This document shows positions 51,399-60,649 of a DNA stretch of 61,444 nt, in pieces (within the stretch, counting starts at the first letter, position 1; each line of letters begins with the position of its first letter). The notes under the pieces were generated by a model, which was given only the letters and a program-made list of their open reading frames with translations, ran no database searches and was not told where the DNA came from. This DNA comes from CAZZNQ01 sp964655775 (GTDB lineage Bacteria; Planctomycetota; Brocadiia; SM23-32), in NCBI GenBank assembly GCA_964655775.1, contig CAZZNQ010000013.1, positions 1 through 61,444 of the forward strand, in the 5' to 3' direction. A program made the translations under genes and the position numbers.

Positions 51399-53708
51399 CT
51401 ATCCCACGTAGCAGACTCCCAGCGCAGCCTTTACGATGTCCGAAGCCGCCGGCAGGTATGCCTTCTCCAGCACCTCGGACTGCGGCGATATGGCGTCCGC
51501 CGCACCGATCCGGGCCACCGGCGCGTCCAGGTAGTCGAACGCCTCCTGCTGAATCCGGGCGGCCACCTCGGCGGTGAAGTTACCCGTGAGGCACGCCTGG
51601 CAGGCCACCACGCAACGGCCGGTCTTGCGCACCGACTCCAGCACGGTGTCCATGTCCAGCGGGATCAAGCCTCGCAGGTCGATCAGTTCCGCATCCACCT
51701 GATGCTCGTCCGCCAGCACCTCGCCTGCCTCCAGCATCATGTGCGCCAGTATGCCCCAGGCGATGATGGTTACGTCCTTGCCCTCTCGGCGCACGGCCGC
51801 TTCGCCGATCGGCACCACGTAATCGTCCTCGGGCACCTCGCCCTTCATGTTGTAGAGGGCCTGCGATTCCACGAACAGGACCGGGTTGTCGTCGCGGATG
51901 GCGCTCTTCAGGAGCCCCTTGGCGTCGTACGGCGTAGAAGGGTACACAACGTAGAGCCCGGGCGTGCTGGCGGCGTGCCCTTCCAGAGCCTGGGAGTGCT
52001 GCCCACCGTAGCCTTTGCCGGCCCCGACGGAGCTGCGCACCACCAGCGGCACGTTCGTCTGGCCGCCGCTCATGTAGTGCCACTTGGCGGCCTGGTTGAA
52101 GAGCTGATCGCCGGCCTGGAACTCGAAGTCGCTGTACATCAGCTCGACGATGGGCCGCATTCCGGTCATGGCCGTGCCCACCGCCGTCCCGATGATGGCG
52201 GCTTCGCTGATGGGCGCGTTGAACACGCGGCAGCGCCCGAAGGTCTCCAGCAGCCCCTTGGTCACCTTGAATGCGCCGCCGTAGTCGGCCACGTCCTCGC
52301 CGTAGACCACCACGCGATTGTCGCGCAGCATCTCCTGGATCATGGCCTCCTTCAGCGCGTCCTTGAACGTGATAAGGCCGTCCTTGCGCTCGGGATACGG
52401 CGGGTCCTCCAGCGTCTCCACCTTGGTGGCGTGTTCCGGCACTTCGCTGCAGTAGGAGTCCGTGAAGACGTAGCGCGTGACCTCCGAGGGATCCGGATCG
52501 GCGCTCTCGGCGGCGCGGATGGCCGCTTCGTTCTGGCGCTCCTGCACCTTCTCGCGCAGCGTGTCTATCTGCTTCTCGTCGGCGATTCCGGCTTCCAGGA
52601 CCTGTTCGGAGAACTTCTTGATCGGGTCCCACTCGCGCCATGCCTGCTCCTCTTCGCGCAGCCTGTACTCGTTGCGCGGATCGCTCAGGCTATGCCCGTG
52701 GTAGCGGTAGCAGATGAGCTCTCTCAGCACGGGGCCTTCGCCGCTTCTGGCGATCTCGGCGGCCCGGGAGATACTGTCGCGCACGGCAAGCACGTCCATG
52801 CCGTTCACCACTTCGGCGTGCATGCCGTCCAGGCTGAATCCGGCGCCCCTGCGGGCCAGGAAGTCCACGCCCGTTACCTCGCCCCTTTGCTGTCCGGTCA
52901 TGCCGTACAGGTTGTTGACGATAACGTATACCGCCGGCAGGCCCTCGGGGTGATCCGTGAGCTGTTCGTTGGTGAACTGGTCCATGGCGGCGAAGTTAAG
53001 ACATTCCAGCACCACGCCGTTGGCGTACGCGCCGTCACCGGCGAAGCAGAGGGTAAGCAGCTTCTCCTCCGCCTCGCGGCAGGACATGGCTGCGCCCGTG
53101 GCGATGCCCAGCGAGCCGCCCACAATGGCGTTCGCGCCCAGATGGCCGCTGGAAAAGTCGGCGATGTGCATGCCACCGCCGCGTCCCCGGCAGTAGCCGT
53201 CCTTCTTGCCGAACAGCTCCGCCGCGGCCCGGTAGGTGTGCTCCAGCTTGGCGGCTTCGCGGAGTTCCTCACCGGACAGCGAGCGGGCCTCCTCGGTGCC
53301 GATCCAGTCGCGAAGCTCGTCTTCGGTGCGCCCCATAATAGCGCTGTATCCCTTGGCGATGGCGTCGCCGTGCCCGCGATGGCTGCTGGTTATGTAATCC
53401 GCCCAGTTCACTCCGGCGCAGGAGCCCACGCTGGCCGCTTCCTGACCGATGGACAGGTGGGTGGGGCCGCGGTAGCGGAACCCCCTCTGGCGCAGGGGCT
53501 CGAAGGACTGCATGCGGAGGGAGAGGATCATCTCCTCGAACGCGCGGATGCCCATCATCCACTCGAGCAGGGCCATCGCGTCGACCTCGCTCAACGTCCC
53601 GGCGTCCAGCTCTTGCCTCAGGTTCTTGTCGTACTGGAAAACCGGCACCTTGGGAAACTCGAGTTCCTCCGGATTGAACTCGGGCATCATGGGGAGTTCG
53701 CGAACCAC
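51399..53708 (-). CDS. Fused E1 alpha/beta subunit of a 2-oxoacid dehydrogenase
   Basis: A 769-residue fusion. Residues about 20-390 are the E1-alpha part: GPTHLSIGQEAASVG, SSHRGHGDAIAKG, and the thiamine-diphosphate motif GDGAYANG...YVIVNN, with the RYHGHS loop. Residues about 430-769 are E1-beta: VVVYGEDVADYGGAFKVTKGL, FNAPISEAAIIG, GYGGQHSQ and DLRGLIPLDMDTVLESV. It decarboxylates pyruvate or a branched-chain 2-oxoacid with ThDP and passes the acyl group to an E2. E2 and E3 genes are not in the window. GTG 53708 has GGAGGA 6 nt upstream. Confidence 0.94.
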   Translation of the reverse strand: MVRELPMMPEFNPEELEFPKVPVFQYDKNLRQELDAGTLSEVDAMALLEWMMGIRAFEEMILSLRMQSFEPLRQRGFRYRGPTHLSIGQEAASVGSCAGVNWADYITSSHRGHGDAIAKGYSAIMGRTEDELRDWIGTEEARSLSGEELREAAKLEHTYRAAAELFGKKDGYCRGRGGGMHIADFSSGHLGANAIVGGSLGIATGAAMSCREAEEKLLTLCFAGDGAYANGVVLECLNFAAMDQFTNEQLTDHPEGLPAVYVIVNNLYGMTGQQRGEVTGVDFLARRGAGFSLDGMHAEVVNGMDVLAVRDSISRAAEIARSGEGPVLRELICYRYHGHSLSDPRNEYRLREEEQAWREWDPIKKFSEQVLEAGIADEKQIDTLREKVQERQNEAAIRAAESADPDPSEVTRYVFTDSYCSEVPEHATKVETLEDPPYPERKDGLITFKDALKEAMIQEMLRDNRVVVYGEDVADYGGAFKVTKGLLETFGRCRVFNAPISEAAIIGTAVGTAMTGMRPIVELMYSDFEFQAGDQLFNQAAKWHYMSGGQTNVPLVVRSSVGAGKGYGGQHSQALEGHAASTPGLYVVYPSTPYDAKGLLKSAIRDDNPVLFVESQALYNMKGEVPEDDYVVPIGEAAVRREGKDVTIIAWGILAHMMLEAGEVLADEHQVDAELIDLRGLIPLDMDTVLESVRKTGRCVVACQACLTGNFTAEVAARIQQEAFDYLDAPVARIGAADAISPQSEVLEKAYLPAASDIVKAALGVCYVG

Positions 53709-53822
53709 AGTCTATCCTCCGGGATTTTTCGGGGAGAAAACCTTTAGCGTGTCGGGTAGCTTGAGGGCCGCCGGCCCCATCGGGGGATCTGCGCCGCAAT
53801 CGGCACACCGTCCGGCCCTTCT

Positions 53823-53851
53823 TTTATAGCGGACGGAAGCCGATCAGGCAA
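53823..53851 (-). promoter_or_regulatory. Sigma-70 promoter of the fused E1 gene
   Basis: On the minus strand: TTGCCT (53851-53846), a 17-bp spacer, TATAAA (53828-53823). It sits between the clpX stop and the E1 start, separating the two units. Confidence 0.7.
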
Positions 53852-53875
53852 ACGAACGGCGGGACCGAAGGGCCG

Positions 53876-55114
53876 TCAGGCGCCCTTCCTCTTGCGCTGT
53901 TCCAGCAGCGGCCGCTCGCCCCGAATCACCTCGGGACCGACCACGTAGGTGGACCCCTTCGGCCGGCTGGGCAGGTTGAACAGCGGATCCAGCATCACCT
54001 TCTCCATCACGGAGCGCAGCCCTCTGGCGCCGGTATCCTTCTCACGCGCCATGCGGGCTATCTCCTTGAGCCCCTCACTGGTAAACTCCAGCTGAGCTTC
54101 CTCTATCTCGAAGTACTTCTGGTACTGCCGGATCAGCGCGTTCTTGGGCTCTACCAGTATCCGCACAAGTTCCTCTTCGCTCAGCGGCATTAGCGCGGTC
54201 ACCACCGGCAACCGGCCGACCAGCTCGGGTATCAGGCCGAACTTGACCAGATCGTCGTCGGTGACAAGGGAAAGCACATTCCCCAGGCCCGACTCGTCCT
54301 CGCCGCCCTCGCGACCGAACCCGATGCTCTGGCGATTCGTGCGCCTGGCGATGACCTCGTCGATACCACGGAAGGACCCGCCGCAGATAAACAGGATACG
54401 CGAGGTGTCTATCTGGATGTACTTTTCTTCCGGATGCTTACGGCCTCCGTGCGGCGGCACGTTCGCCAGTGTGCCCTCCAGAATCTTCAGAAGAGCCTGC
54501 TGGACACCCTCGCCGCCGACATCGCGCGTGATGCTGACGTTATGCGACGTCTTGCCAATCTTGTCGATCTCGTCGACGTAGATGATCCCCTGCTCGGCGC
54601 GTGCCACGTCGTAATCGGCGGACTGGATCAGCTTCAGCAGGATGTTCTCGACGTCCTCGCCCACGTAGCCGGCTTCGGTGAGCGTTGTGGCGTCTGTGAT
54701 GGCAAAGGGCACGTCCAGGAACCGGGCGAGCACGCGCGCGATCAGCGTCTTGCCGGAACCGCTGGGGCCGACCAGCAGCACATTGCTCTTGTCCAGTTCC
54801 ACGTCGTCGCCCTGGGCGTGCAGCAGCCGCTTGTAGTGGTTGTGCACGGCAACGGCCACCGTCTTCTTGGCCTGCTCCTGGCCGATGACGTATTCGTCGA
54901 GGCTGCCCTTGATCTCCGACGGCGCCGGCACCTCGAGTGCTTCCTGCGCGGGCTTCGGGCGGACGCTATCCTGCTTGATGATCGAATAGCAGAGCTCGAC
55001 GCATTCGGCGCAGATGAAGGTGCTCGGCCCCCCCTGGATGAGTTTCTCCACCGATTCGTAGCTCTTGCCGCAGAAGCTGCACGCCTCTTTGTGGCCCTGG
55101 GTGCCGTGTGCCAT
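53876..55114 (-). CDS. clpX: ATP-dependent Clp protease ATP-binding subunit ClpX
   Basis: A 412-residue AAA+ unfoldase. The N-terminal zinc finger has C12, C15, C35 and C38. Walker A GPSGSGKT is at 116-123; Walker B is in IIYVDEIDKIG. The GYVGEDVEN pore loop, the RDVGGEGVQQALLKILEG segment, the IGFG ClpP-docking loop and GARGLRSVMEKVMLD are all present. Works with ClpP to degrade tagged proteins. 93 bp after clpP in the tig-clpP-clpX cluster. Confidence 0.98.
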   Translation of the reverse strand: MAHGTQGHKEACSFCGKSYESVEKLIQGGPSTFICAECVELCYSIIKQDSVRPKPAQEALEVPAPSEIKGSLDEYVIGQEQAKKTVAVAVHNHYKRLLHAQGDDVELDKSNVLLVGPSGSGKTLIARVLARFLDVPFAITDATTLTEAGYVGEDVENILLKLIQSADYDVARAEQGIIYVDEIDKIGKTSHNVSITRDVGGEGVQQALLKILEGTLANVPPHGGRKHPEEKYIQIDTSRILFICGGSFRGIDEVIARRTNRQSIGFGREGGEDESGLGNVLSLVTDDDLVKFGLIPELVGRLPVVTALMPLSEEELVRILVEPKNALIRQYQKYFEIEEAQLEFTSEGLKEIARMAREKDTGARGLRSVMEKVMLDPLFNLPSRPKGSTYVVGPEVIRGERPLLEQRKRKGA

Positions 55115-55207
55115 GTTCGCCTCGTTTCGGCTCCGTTCGAGACTGCACTGCCTGTCCGACGACCGCCTTCCCGGGCATTGCCCGGTCCGGACGTGCCATC
55201 TTCTATT

Positions 55208-55834
55208 CTACTCCAACACCTCGTCGACTATCCCGTAATCTTTAGCGTCCTGCGAAGACATGTAGAACTCCTGGTCCACATCCGTCTCGACCTTCTCCAG
55301 GTCCTGTCCGGTATGCCTGGCCAGTATCTCGTTGATCCAGCCTTTCAGCTTGACCATCTCCTCGGCCTGGATGCTGATCTCCGCCGCAGTGCCTTCCATG
55401 CCGCCCCACGGCTGATGCAGCATAACCCGTGCGTGCGGAAGGGCGTAGCGCTTGCCTTCCGCGCCGCCCGCCAGCAGCACCGCGCCCATACTGAACGCGT
55501 GCCCCACCACGTAGGTGGCCACGTCGCACTGCACCAGTTGCATGGTGTCGTACACGGCCAGCCCGCTCGTGATCAGCCCGCCGGCGGAGTGGATGTAGAG
55601 GTGGATGTCCTGCTTCTTGTTCTCGCTTTGCAGATAGAGCATCTGGGCAACCACCAGGCTGGCCACCATATCGTCTATCATGCTGCTGATGAAGATGATG
55701 CGCTCTTCCAGCAACCGCGAGAATATGTCGTAGCCGCGCTCGCCGTGAGTCGTCCTCTTTACGACGGTCGGGACTATGGTGCTGCCCCGGGCCTGGACGG
55801 CCATGGCGGCTTCCGTGAGTCTCTTTGCATCCAT
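55208..55834 (-). CDS. clpP: ATP-dependent Clp protease proteolytic subunit
   Basis: A 208-residue serine protease. The catalytic Ser is S115 in GHAFSMGAVLL and the His is H140 in RVMLHQPWGG; the Asp lies in the following helix region. Two normally invariant stretches differ: IHSAGG replaces INSPGG, and GHAF replaces GQAA. ERIIFISSMIDDMVASLVVAQMLYL matches the handle. It lies between tig and clpX, so it is likely the main ClpP despite its divergence; another copy elsewhere is possible. Confidence 0.95.
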   Translation of the reverse strand: MDAKRLTEAAMAVQARGSTIVPTVVKRTTHGERGYDIFSRLLEERIIFISSMIDDMVASLVVAQMLYLQSENKKQDIHLYIHSAGGLITSGLAVYDTMQLVQCDVATYVVGHAFSMGAVLLAGGAEGKRYALPHARVMLHQPWGGMEGTAAEISIQAEEMVKLKGWINEILARHTGQDLEKVETDVDQEFYMSSQDAKDYGIVDEVLE

Positions 55835-55883
55835 AACGGGCGGTTCCTCTGCTACGCCTGCGCCCCGGGGCGCAGGCGGAATG

Positions 55884-57314
55884 TCATTCTTCGGCTTCTT
55901 CGTCTTCGGTGCCGCCGTGTCGCCTGTCGAACTCCTCCGGCGAGATCTCGTTGACGTCGGCGTTGTCCAGCAGCATCTGGACGGTCTCTGCCTCGCGCAT
56001 GTCCGCCCGCAGGGAGCGAAGCATTCCGCGCTCCTCCAGATAGCTCCAGGCGCGCTCCTCGCGCCAGCCTTGGCGCGACGCGAACGTGCGCACCTGGTTG
56101 GCGACCTCGTCCTCGGTGACGAAGATGCGTTCCTTTTCGGCGATTTTGCGCATCAGGAACGATGCCTTGATTCTCCGGGCAACCGCGTCCCGGCTCTGGT
56201 CGGCGGTTTCGGCGGCGTGCTTCTCCGCCACGTCGCGGGGCACGCCCCGACGCAGCAGGCTCACCACAGTGCGCACCTGCTCCTCACCGGCCGCCCGCTC
56301 CACAAGGCTGTCGGGCAGGTTCAGCGGCACGTTGTCCAGCAACTGATCGACCACCAAGCTCCGCGTGATCTCCTGCTTCCGCTCCTCCAGGTTCCGTTCG
56401 AGCCTCTCGCGGACCATACCGTCCAGCTCTTCCAGCGACGACATGCCCAGCTTCTTCGCGAGATCCTCGTCCAGTTCCGGCACCTTGCGTCGCGTGGCGG
56501 ACTCCAGCTTCAGGTGAACCTTCACCTTCTGGCCGGCCAGTTCCGCAAGTTCGTCTGTGCCCTTGGCCTCTTCCTCGATCACCTCGGCTTCGGCATCGAA
56601 CTCGTCGCCCGGTTTCGCCTCGGCCAGCACTCCCTTCATGCCCTCGACGGACAGCGGGCCGACCTGCTCCGAGCGCGGGAAAAACCCCAGGTTCTCCGTC
56701 CAGTCGGCGTCCGGCACGGTCACTTCCGCCTCAACGTAGTCGTCCCAATCGATCGCGCCGTCTTCCACAGCCTCCCAGGTGGCGAACTGCTCGGCGAAAC
56801 GCTCCCGCTCCGCCTCGAACATCTCGTCGGTCACCTCCAGTGCGGGGGGCTCGATCTTCAGCCCCTTGTACTGATCGTCCTTCAGCTCGACCTGCGGCAT
56901 CACCTCGCACTTGAACACGAACTCGGCCGGCTGGCCTGGCTGCCAACCGTGGTTCTCCAGGTCGGGGCTCTCGGTCTGAGCCACCACGGACAGATCGTGT
57001 TCGGCCACGGCGGTCTCGTAGCCCTCCTCGGCCACGGAACCGACCACCTCGTTCTTCAGGTCGGTGCCCATGCGGCGCTCCACCAGTCCGATCGGCGCCC
57101 TGCCCTGCCGGAAACCGGGCAGCTTCACCTCTTGCTGCAGGTGGGCGAGCTCGTGGCGGTAACGCTCCGTCATCAGGTCGGCCTCGGCCTCCACCCGGAT
57201 CTCGCACTCGCAGGGCCCGGTCCTTTGGACCGTAACCTGCAGGTCACTCTCTTCCATCTCGGCCGCCTCTTCGTCGGCGGCCTCCACCACGTTGTTGTCT
57301 TCCGTTTCGCTCAT
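55884..57314 (-). CDS. tig: Trigger factor
   Basis: A 476-residue ribosome-associated chaperone. The N-terminal ribosome-binding domain contains LPGFRQGRAPIGLVERRMG (the GFRxGxxP signature). The FKBP-type domain is about 170-265 (DWDDYVEAEVTVP onward), then the helical C-terminal chaperone arms. An acidic tail ends the protein. First gene of tig-clpP-clpX. Confidence 0.96.
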   Translation of the reverse strand: MSETEDNNVVEAADEEAAEMEESDLQVTVQRTGPCECEIRVEAEADLMTERYRHELAHLQQEVKLPGFRQGRAPIGLVERRMGTDLKNEVVGSVAEEGYETAVAEHDLSVVAQTESPDLENHGWQPGQPAEFVFKCEVMPQVELKDDQYKGLKIEPPALEVTDEMFEAERERFAEQFATWEAVEDGAIDWDDYVEAEVTVPDADWTENLGFFPRSEQVGPLSVEGMKGVLAEAKPGDEFDAEAEVIEEEAKGTDELAELAGQKVKVHLKLESATRRKVPELDEDLAKKLGMSSLEELDGMVRERLERNLEERKQEITRSLVVDQLLDNVPLNLPDSLVERAAGEEQVRTVVSLLRRGVPRDVAEKHAAETADQSRDAVARRIKASFLMRKIAEKERIFVTEDEVANQVRTFASRQGWREERAWSYLEERGMLRSLRADMREAETVQMLLDNADVNEISPEEFDRRHGGTEDEEAEE

Positions 57315-57360
57315 CGTGCACGCTCAGTGTGGGCTGCTGCTCGGAGGGACGCAGCGCGTC

Positions 57361-57394
57361 TACAGATAAAAATAAGGGACAGTTATGTCCCTTA
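57361..57394 (-). terminator. Rho-independent terminator between the 57501 gene and tig
   Basis: On the minus strand: TAAGGGACA, loop TAAC, TGTCCCTTA, then TTTTTATC. A perfect 9-bp stem followed by a T tract. It ends the transcript of the gene at 57501-58646. A weak TTGACT-N18-TAGTCT pair lies upstream of it on the same strand, so an attenuator role for tig cannot be excluded. Confidence 0.85.
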
Positions 57395-57500
57395 ACGAGA
57401 ATTCAGACTAACAGAAGGCCAACCGGGAAGTCAAGTAGGCGACCGAACCAGCAGAGGCCTTCTGAGCCGACACGCTGCGCTTCGGCGCGATCTCGTCGGA

Positions 57501-58646
57501 CTAGGCGGGCTGTTCTGCTTCACTCGTCGATCCTTCGGCATCACCCCGGGCTTTGCGCACGACAAACTCCACGTAGTCGTCCCCTATAAGGAAGTTGACC
57601 ATCTTGTCCAGCAGCAGTTCATACTCGTTCCCGCTCAGGTCAAAGCGGACGGTCTCTCCCTGGCGGAGGGATCTGTCCAGCACCAGCACTTCGCCCTCTG
57701 CAGTGCGCAGTGTGACGCGAGTCTGGCCCCCGGTGACGTCGCCTATGTGGACCTTCAGGTACCCGCTAGATCCGGGAATCTCCACGGTGTAACGCTGCAC
57801 GACGGTGAAGCGGCCGCCGTCATCGAGATCGAGCGCCGCAACCGGTTTTCGCACGGTGACTCGGAGCTCGTTCTGCCCTTCCTGCCCGCAAACGACCGTC
57901 ACCTCCCCCTGCTCCTCCCATGCCTCGCGCATCTGATCGTTGACTTCCAGCACCCAGCGATGGGCGGCCGACTTCGAGCGAACGAAAGGCCAGGTCCGCT
58001 CGCCAATCCGCGCGGTCGCCTTCGGGGAGTCCGACTGCGGATCGAACCTGACTTCGAAGGCAGTCGCCTCAGCCGGCTCAAACCAGGCCACCACCTCCCT
58101 GTCCCGACCAAAAAAGGGATATTCCGTCAAGTGGGGCGAGGTGAACGCCAGCCCCTGTCCGCGGATCTCGCCCTGCAGCAACGTGGCACGCTCCTCCATC
58201 CCTTGCGGCCAGTCGCTTACTTCGGTCGTCTTCTTGCTGCTGCGCACGTACACGCGCGGCGGAGCGTGCCACGTCCATTCGCCTGAACCCACCGTGTAAC
58301 TGACGCCGATGCTTGGCGACACGGCGCCCCCGAGAGTCTCCGCGTAGGCGTGAAGCCGGCCGGGGCCGGATGCCTCCAACATGGCTGCCAGCACCGGATC
58401 CGCAAGGTTCGCCTGGTAGACGCCGCTCCCCACCGCGTCCATCATGTAGCGTGCCCGTGCTTCCTGGCCGCAGGCAACCCAGACGGCTCGGGGCTCTCCC
58501 TCCACGCGAACAGTCAACACTGCATTCGATCCGTCGGGCAGCGGAAACGCCAGTCGGTCTGGAACATCTACAAGGCGGATACTGAGTGAATCGCCGCCTC
58601 CAATGGAGGCACACAACAACCCCAAGATCACCATCCATTTGCCCAT
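57501..58646 (-). CDS. Secreted protein of unknown function
   Basis: About 381 residues from ATG 58646, with GGGGTGA upstream. MGKWMVILGLLCASIGGGDS is a signal peptide. The mature protein is mainly beta: LTVRVEGEPRAVWVACG, YTVEIPGSSGYLKVHIGDV and VTLRTAEGEVLVLDRSLRQGETVRFDLSG look like stacked Ig-like or jelly-roll modules. The C-terminus YELLLDKMVNFLIGDDYVEFVVRKA is helical. No family is assigned. It is a single-gene unit with its own promoter and terminator. Confidence 0.75.
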   Translation of the reverse strand: MGKWMVILGLLCASIGGGDSLSIRLVDVPDRLAFPLPDGSNAVLTVRVEGEPRAVWVACGQEARARYMMDAVGSGVYQANLADPVLAAMLEASGPGRLHAYAETLGGAVSPSIGVSYTVGSGEWTWHAPPRVYVRSSKKTTEVSDWPQGMEERATLLQGEIRGQGLAFTSPHLTEYPFFGRDREVVAWFEPAEATAFEVRFDPQSDSPKATARIGERTWPFVRSKSAAHRWVLEVNDQMREAWEEQGEVTVVCGQEGQNELRVTVRKPVAALDLDDGGRFTVVQRYTVEIPGSSGYLKVHIGDVTGGQTRVTLRTAEGEVLVLDRSLRQGETVRFDLSGNEYELLLDKMVNFLIGDDYVEFVVRKARGDAEGSTSEAEQPA

Positions 58647-58687
58647 ATCTTCACCCCTCACCCCTGAGAGCACACCAATTATTGTTG

Positions 58688-58716
58688 AGTATAGGGCTAC
58701 ACCCCATGCAGGTCAA
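58688..58716 (-). promoter_or_regulatory. Sigma-70 promoter of the secreted-protein gene
   Basis: On the minus strand: TTGACC (58716-58711), a 17-bp spacer, TATACT (58693-58688), 41 bp before the ATG. Confidence 0.8.
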
Positions 58717-58916
58717 CACGGAAAAAGCGCGGCAACAGAAACGGCTCGACCGCACCCGGTGCTTTGTCCTTGGTGCCCTGTGCCCCGCCGGGGCACCGGA
58801 ATCCGTCTTGACGCACCGCAGCTCGCGGCGTACGATGGCCGTGTTCAGTATTCGGAAGTCAGGGCGGGCTTTCGGTCCGCGTGATGCCCATATCCTCGGA
58901 AGCAGGAGGCGGAGCG

Positions 58917-59732
58917 ATGGACGAGGTGATTGCCAAGTTGCAGGAATGGATGGCGCTGTACGGGCTGAAGGTCGTGGGCGCAATCGTCATTCTTGTGGTG
59001 GGCCGCATCGTGGCCGCCGTCATGAGGGGCATCACCCGCCGGGCGATGACCAAGGCCAAGACGGACCCCACCCTCGTTTCCTTTGTTTCGAGGCTGGTAT
59101 ATATCGGTGTCATGGTGTTTGCCCTGATCGCCGCCATCAAGAATGTCGGCGTGGAGACGACCTCCCTTGTGGCAGTCATCGGCGCCGCCGGCCTGGCCAT
59201 CGGCCTGGCCCTGCAGGGCTCGCTGGCCAACTTCGCTGCGGGAGTGCTTCTCATCATCTTCCGGCCCTTCCGAGCGGGAGATTTCATCGACGCCGCCGGC
59301 GTATCCGGCACGGTGGAAGAGGTCCGCATATTCACAACCACCCTCATTACGCCGGACAATCGGCTGGTCGTAGCGCCGAATGCCAAGCTCACTGGAGACA
59401 ACATCGTCAACTACTCCGCCCTGGGGACGCGGCGCGTTGACCTGGTGATCGGAGTGGACTACGGTGCCGATCTGAAGCAGGCCAAACAACTGCTGATGGA
59501 GGTGTTAACGGCCGACGAACGAATACTGGAAGATCCCGCGCCGAAGGTCGCCGTGCTGGAACTGGCCGACAGCAGCGTGAACCTGGCCGTGCGCCCCTGG
59601 ACGAACGCAGCCGACTACTGGGACGTGTACTTCGACACCCTGGAGAGAGCCAAGGCGCAACTGGACGAGGCCGGCATAGGCATCCCGTTCCCGCAGACCG
59701 ATGTCCACCTTTTCCAACATGAAACCGCCTGA
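58917..59732 (+). CDS. Small-conductance mechanosensitive channel (MscS family)
   Basis: A 271-residue channel from ATG 58917, with AGGAGG 7 nt upstream. Three membrane helices; the pore helix AVIGAAGLAIGLALQGSLANFAAGVLLIIFRPFRAGDFI carries the Gly/Ala zipper and the family signature. The beta domain (VSGTVEEVRIFTTTLITPDNRLVVAPNAKL) and the alpha/beta cage follow. Opens under membrane tension to release solutes. Confidence 0.96.
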   Translation: MDEVIAKLQEWMALYGLKVVGAIVILVVGRIVAAVMRGITRRAMTKAKTDPTLVSFVSRLVYIGVMVFALIAAIKNVGVETTSLVAVIGAAGLAIGLALQGSLANFAAGVLLIIFRPFRAGDFIDAAGVSGTVEEVRIFTTTLITPDNRLVVAPNAKLTGDNIVNYSALGTRRVDLVIGVDYGADLKQAKQLLMEVLTADERILEDPAPKVAVLELADSSVNLAVRPWTNAADYWDVYFDTLERAKAQLDEAGIGIPFPQTDVHLFQHETA

Positions 59733-59747
59733 CGGAGGTCGGATAAC

Positions 59748-60548
59748 GTGAAGAAACTGATACTGATTGCAGTCCTGCTCGTGGTTGTCGTGGGCGTCGT
59801 CGGCGTCCTGATCCTGCTGAACCTGGAGCCCCTGGTTCGCGAGGGCGTCCAGCGGGGCGGCACGATGGTCCTCGGAGTACCGGTGCAGCTCGACAGCGCG
59901 GACGTGTCCATCCTCGGCGGTTCTGTGGGCCTCAACGGCCTCAGCATCGGGAGTCCGGAAGGTTTCGACGCCGAGGAGATGTTTCGGCTCGGACACGGCC
60001 GGACGGATGTGGACCTGTGGTCGCTGAGGAGCGACGAGATCGTCGTGAAAGAGGTGGTGATCGACGGCGCGGAGGTGACCCTGGAATTCTCGGGCGGGAA
60101 GACGAACTGGGGTACGTTGCTGGCGAAGCTGGAATCCGAACCCACTGAGGAAAAGGAAGGACCGAAGAAGGACTTCCAGGTCGGGAAGATCGTATTCAAG
60201 AACGGCAAGGTGAGGCTCGCCGGCCTGCCGGCGGTCAAGCAGGCGTCGCTACCCCTCCCGGCGATCGAACTCACCGACCTTAAGTCCAGCGACGGGACCG
60301 GTGTCAGCGCGCACAAGCTGGTAACCCAGGTCATCAGGTCCCTGAACGTGGCGGCGCTCAAGACCGCCGGGGACGTACTGCCGACCGAGCAGCTCAAGAA
60401 CCTGGGCGAGGGTGCGCTGGGCAGGATCGGCGAGGCCGGCGGGCTGGCCGGCGAAGCGGGCTCTGCGGTCGGGAAGGCGGCCGGGGAGGCCAAAGACAAG
60501 GCCCGCGGGCTGATAAAGGGCGTCCTCAAACGCAGCGACGACGAGTAA
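59748..60548 (+). CDS. AsmA-like (DUF748-type) envelope protein
   Basis: A 266-residue protein from GTG 59748 (GGAGG upstream). N-terminal membrane helix (2-24), then VREGVQRGGTMVLGVPVQLDSADVSILGGSVGLNGLSIGSPEGF, the standard opening of AsmA/TamB-related proteins, and VVIDGAEVTLEFSGGKTNWGTLL. The C-terminus is Gly/Ala-rich and helical. Such proteins sit in the periplasm and are linked to lipid transport to the outer membrane. 15 bp after the MscS gene. Confidence 0.82.
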   Translation: MKKLILIAVLLVVVVGVVGVLILLNLEPLVREGVQRGGTMVLGVPVQLDSADVSILGGSVGLNGLSIGSPEGFDAEEMFRLGHGRTDVDLWSLRSDEIVVKEVVIDGAEVTLEFSGGKTNWGTLLAKLESEPTEEKEGPKKDFQVGKIVFKNGKVRLAGLPAVKQASLPLPAIELTDLKSSDGTGVSAHKLVTQVIRSLNVAALKTAGDVLPTEQLKNLGEGALGRIGEAGGLAGEAGSAVGKAAGEAKDKARGLIKGVLKRSDDE

Positions 60549-60582
60549 TCGGTCCAAGGGCGGCGGCGCGGCACTCGTCCGC

Positions 60583-60611
60583 TTGAGGCATGGCGGAGCC
60601 ACCGGTACAAT
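60583..60611 (+). promoter_or_regulatory. Sigma-70 promoter of the GH172 gene
   Basis: TTGAGG (60583-60588), a 17-bp spacer, TACAAT (60606-60611), 38 bp before the ATG at 60650. Confidence 0.65.
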
Positions 60612-60649
60612 CCCCTGACGATCACCCTCTGAGAGAAGGACCACACAAC

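Noticed and set aside
51702..53747. 681-codon plus-strand frame opposite the fused E1 gene
   Set aside because: Antisense shadow; E1 motifs are on the other strand.
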